Below are positions 5,202 to 5,652 of a stretch of 5,652 nucleotides of DNA, in pieces (position 1 is the stretch's first letter; the number at the start of each line of letters is the position of its first letter). Source of the DNA: UBA1774 sp045628925 (GTDB taxonomy: Bacteria > Bacillota > Clostridia > Oscillospirales > Oscillospiraceae); NCBI GenBank assembly GCA_045628925.1, contig JAZQQF010000163.1:1-5652 (forward strand), in the 5' to 3' direction. A program made the position numbers and the translations under genes. The notes below the pieces were generated by a model. The model was not told the DNA's origin, made no database searches, and saw nothing but the letters and a program-made list of their open reading frames with translations.

Positions 5202-5652
5202 TCTCCGATTCCGGCAGATCGCAGGAGAAGCCAGAATCCGTAAAGGCACAACTGGGGGTTCCATCGCAGGCCTCCGGCAAAGCAGCCGACCGCCGCCGTC
5301 CATTGCGCAGATCGCAGCAGCCGCTCCGCCCGTGAAGGCTCCCACCGGCGAAGAATGAGGCAGCGGAGCGCCCGTTCCCCATCCAGCCCCGCGCCGGGGA
5401 GCAGATTCACCGCGCTGAGCAGCAGGCTCATCCGTCCGCAGCGGGCGGCAAAGTCCCCCGGCAGCGGCCTCAGCAGGAACCAGAGCATGATCCCCGCCGC
5501 GGGGCCTGCCAGCGCCCGCCGAAGCTCCTGCCCGTAGCCCGGGATTGGGCCTGTGCAGCGGAGGCAGGCGCCCGCAGCGTCCAGCCCCAGCGCCCAGGGG
5601 AGGCAGCCCTGCCGGAGCATGGCCGCCCCGGGCCCCCGCCCGTGTATGGCCA
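5198..5652 (-). CDS. SpoIVFB-like M50 membrane protein, 5' end missing, active site degenerate
   Basis: This is the 3' part (about 150 codons) of a hydrophobic protein that enters from the right edge. The M50 site-2-protease family is suggested by a segment ALAGPAAGIML, matching the usual 'AGP.aN' turn, and by SLLLSAVNLLPGAGLDGERAL, matching the conserved N-x-x-P-x-x-x-x-D-G block whose aspartate is a zinc ligand. Membrane segments are visible around these two blocks and near the C-terminus (CLYGFWLLL). About 25 codons upstream of the AGP turn, where HExxH should be, the frame reads A-I-H-G-R-G-P-G-A-A: the first histidine remains, but the catalytic glutamate and second histidine are replaced. 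The protein may be an inactive relative, or the true motif may lie beyond the edge. In Clostridia an M50 gene is often found just upstream of TIGR03960, which supports the identity. It is cysteine-rich. The internal ATG at 5620 is unlikely to be the real start. Confidence 0.72.
   Translation of the reverse strand, partial: AIHGRGPGAAMLRQGCLPWALGLDAAGACLRCTGPIPGYGQELRRALAGPAAGIMLWFLLRPLPGDFAARCGRMSLLLSAVNLLPGAGLDGERALRCLILRRWEPSRAERLLRSAQWTAAVGCFAGGLRWNPQLCLYGFWLLLRSAGIGD

Noticed and set aside
5137..5382. An alternative minus-strand frame ending in ATGA overlap with the radical SAM start, which could extend the M50 protein by a frameshift
   Set aside because: The M50 frame ends naturally after a hydrophobic C-terminal segment. 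The extra tail comes from the AT-richer gap that also fits a promoter, and there is no slippery site or family tail that I recognise.

Overview
This is a GC-rich window (clearly above 55% G+C by eye) in which every gene I can support lies on the minus strand. The gene set points to a bacterium of the Bacillota, probably a high-GC member of the Clostridia: an RbgA-type GTPase, a SpoIVFB-like M50 membrane protein, a TIGR03960/TIGR03936 radical SAM pair, and the order rplS-lepB-rbgA-rnhB-yraN. A species cannot be named from this sequence. I see no mobile element, CRISPR array, tRNA or rRNA gene.

In the direction of transcription (right to left) the window opens with the 3' part of a site-2-protease-like M50 membrane protein (5198-5652), whose HExxH zinc motif appears degenerate. 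A short AT-richer gap with a candidate promoter follows. Next comes a two-gene unit: a 611-residue radical SAM protein with an N-terminal cobalamin-binding-like region (3305-5140), overlapping by 8 nt the small DUF2344/TIGR03936 partner protein (2692-3312). The function of this pair is not known to me.

A 158-nt non-coding gap (2534-2691) carries a strong-looking promoter with phased A-tracts, a hairpin at the predicted 5' end of the transcript, and the leader of rplS. rplS (ribosomal protein L19) is followed by a very clear intrinsic terminator. Then comes a compact cluster: lepB (signal peptidase I), rbgA (50S assembly GTPase), rnhB (RNase HII) and the first 17 codons of a yraN-like gene running off the left edge. 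From lepB to yraN the genes are nearly contiguous or overlap by 4-7 nt, which suggests translational coupling.

The window is mostly housekeeping: ribosome structure and assembly, protein export, and removal of RNA from DNA. The less ordinary points are the uncharacterised radical SAM/DUF2344 pair sitting directly upstream of rplS, the apparent loss of protease active-site residues in the M50 protein, and the regulatory layout around rplS.
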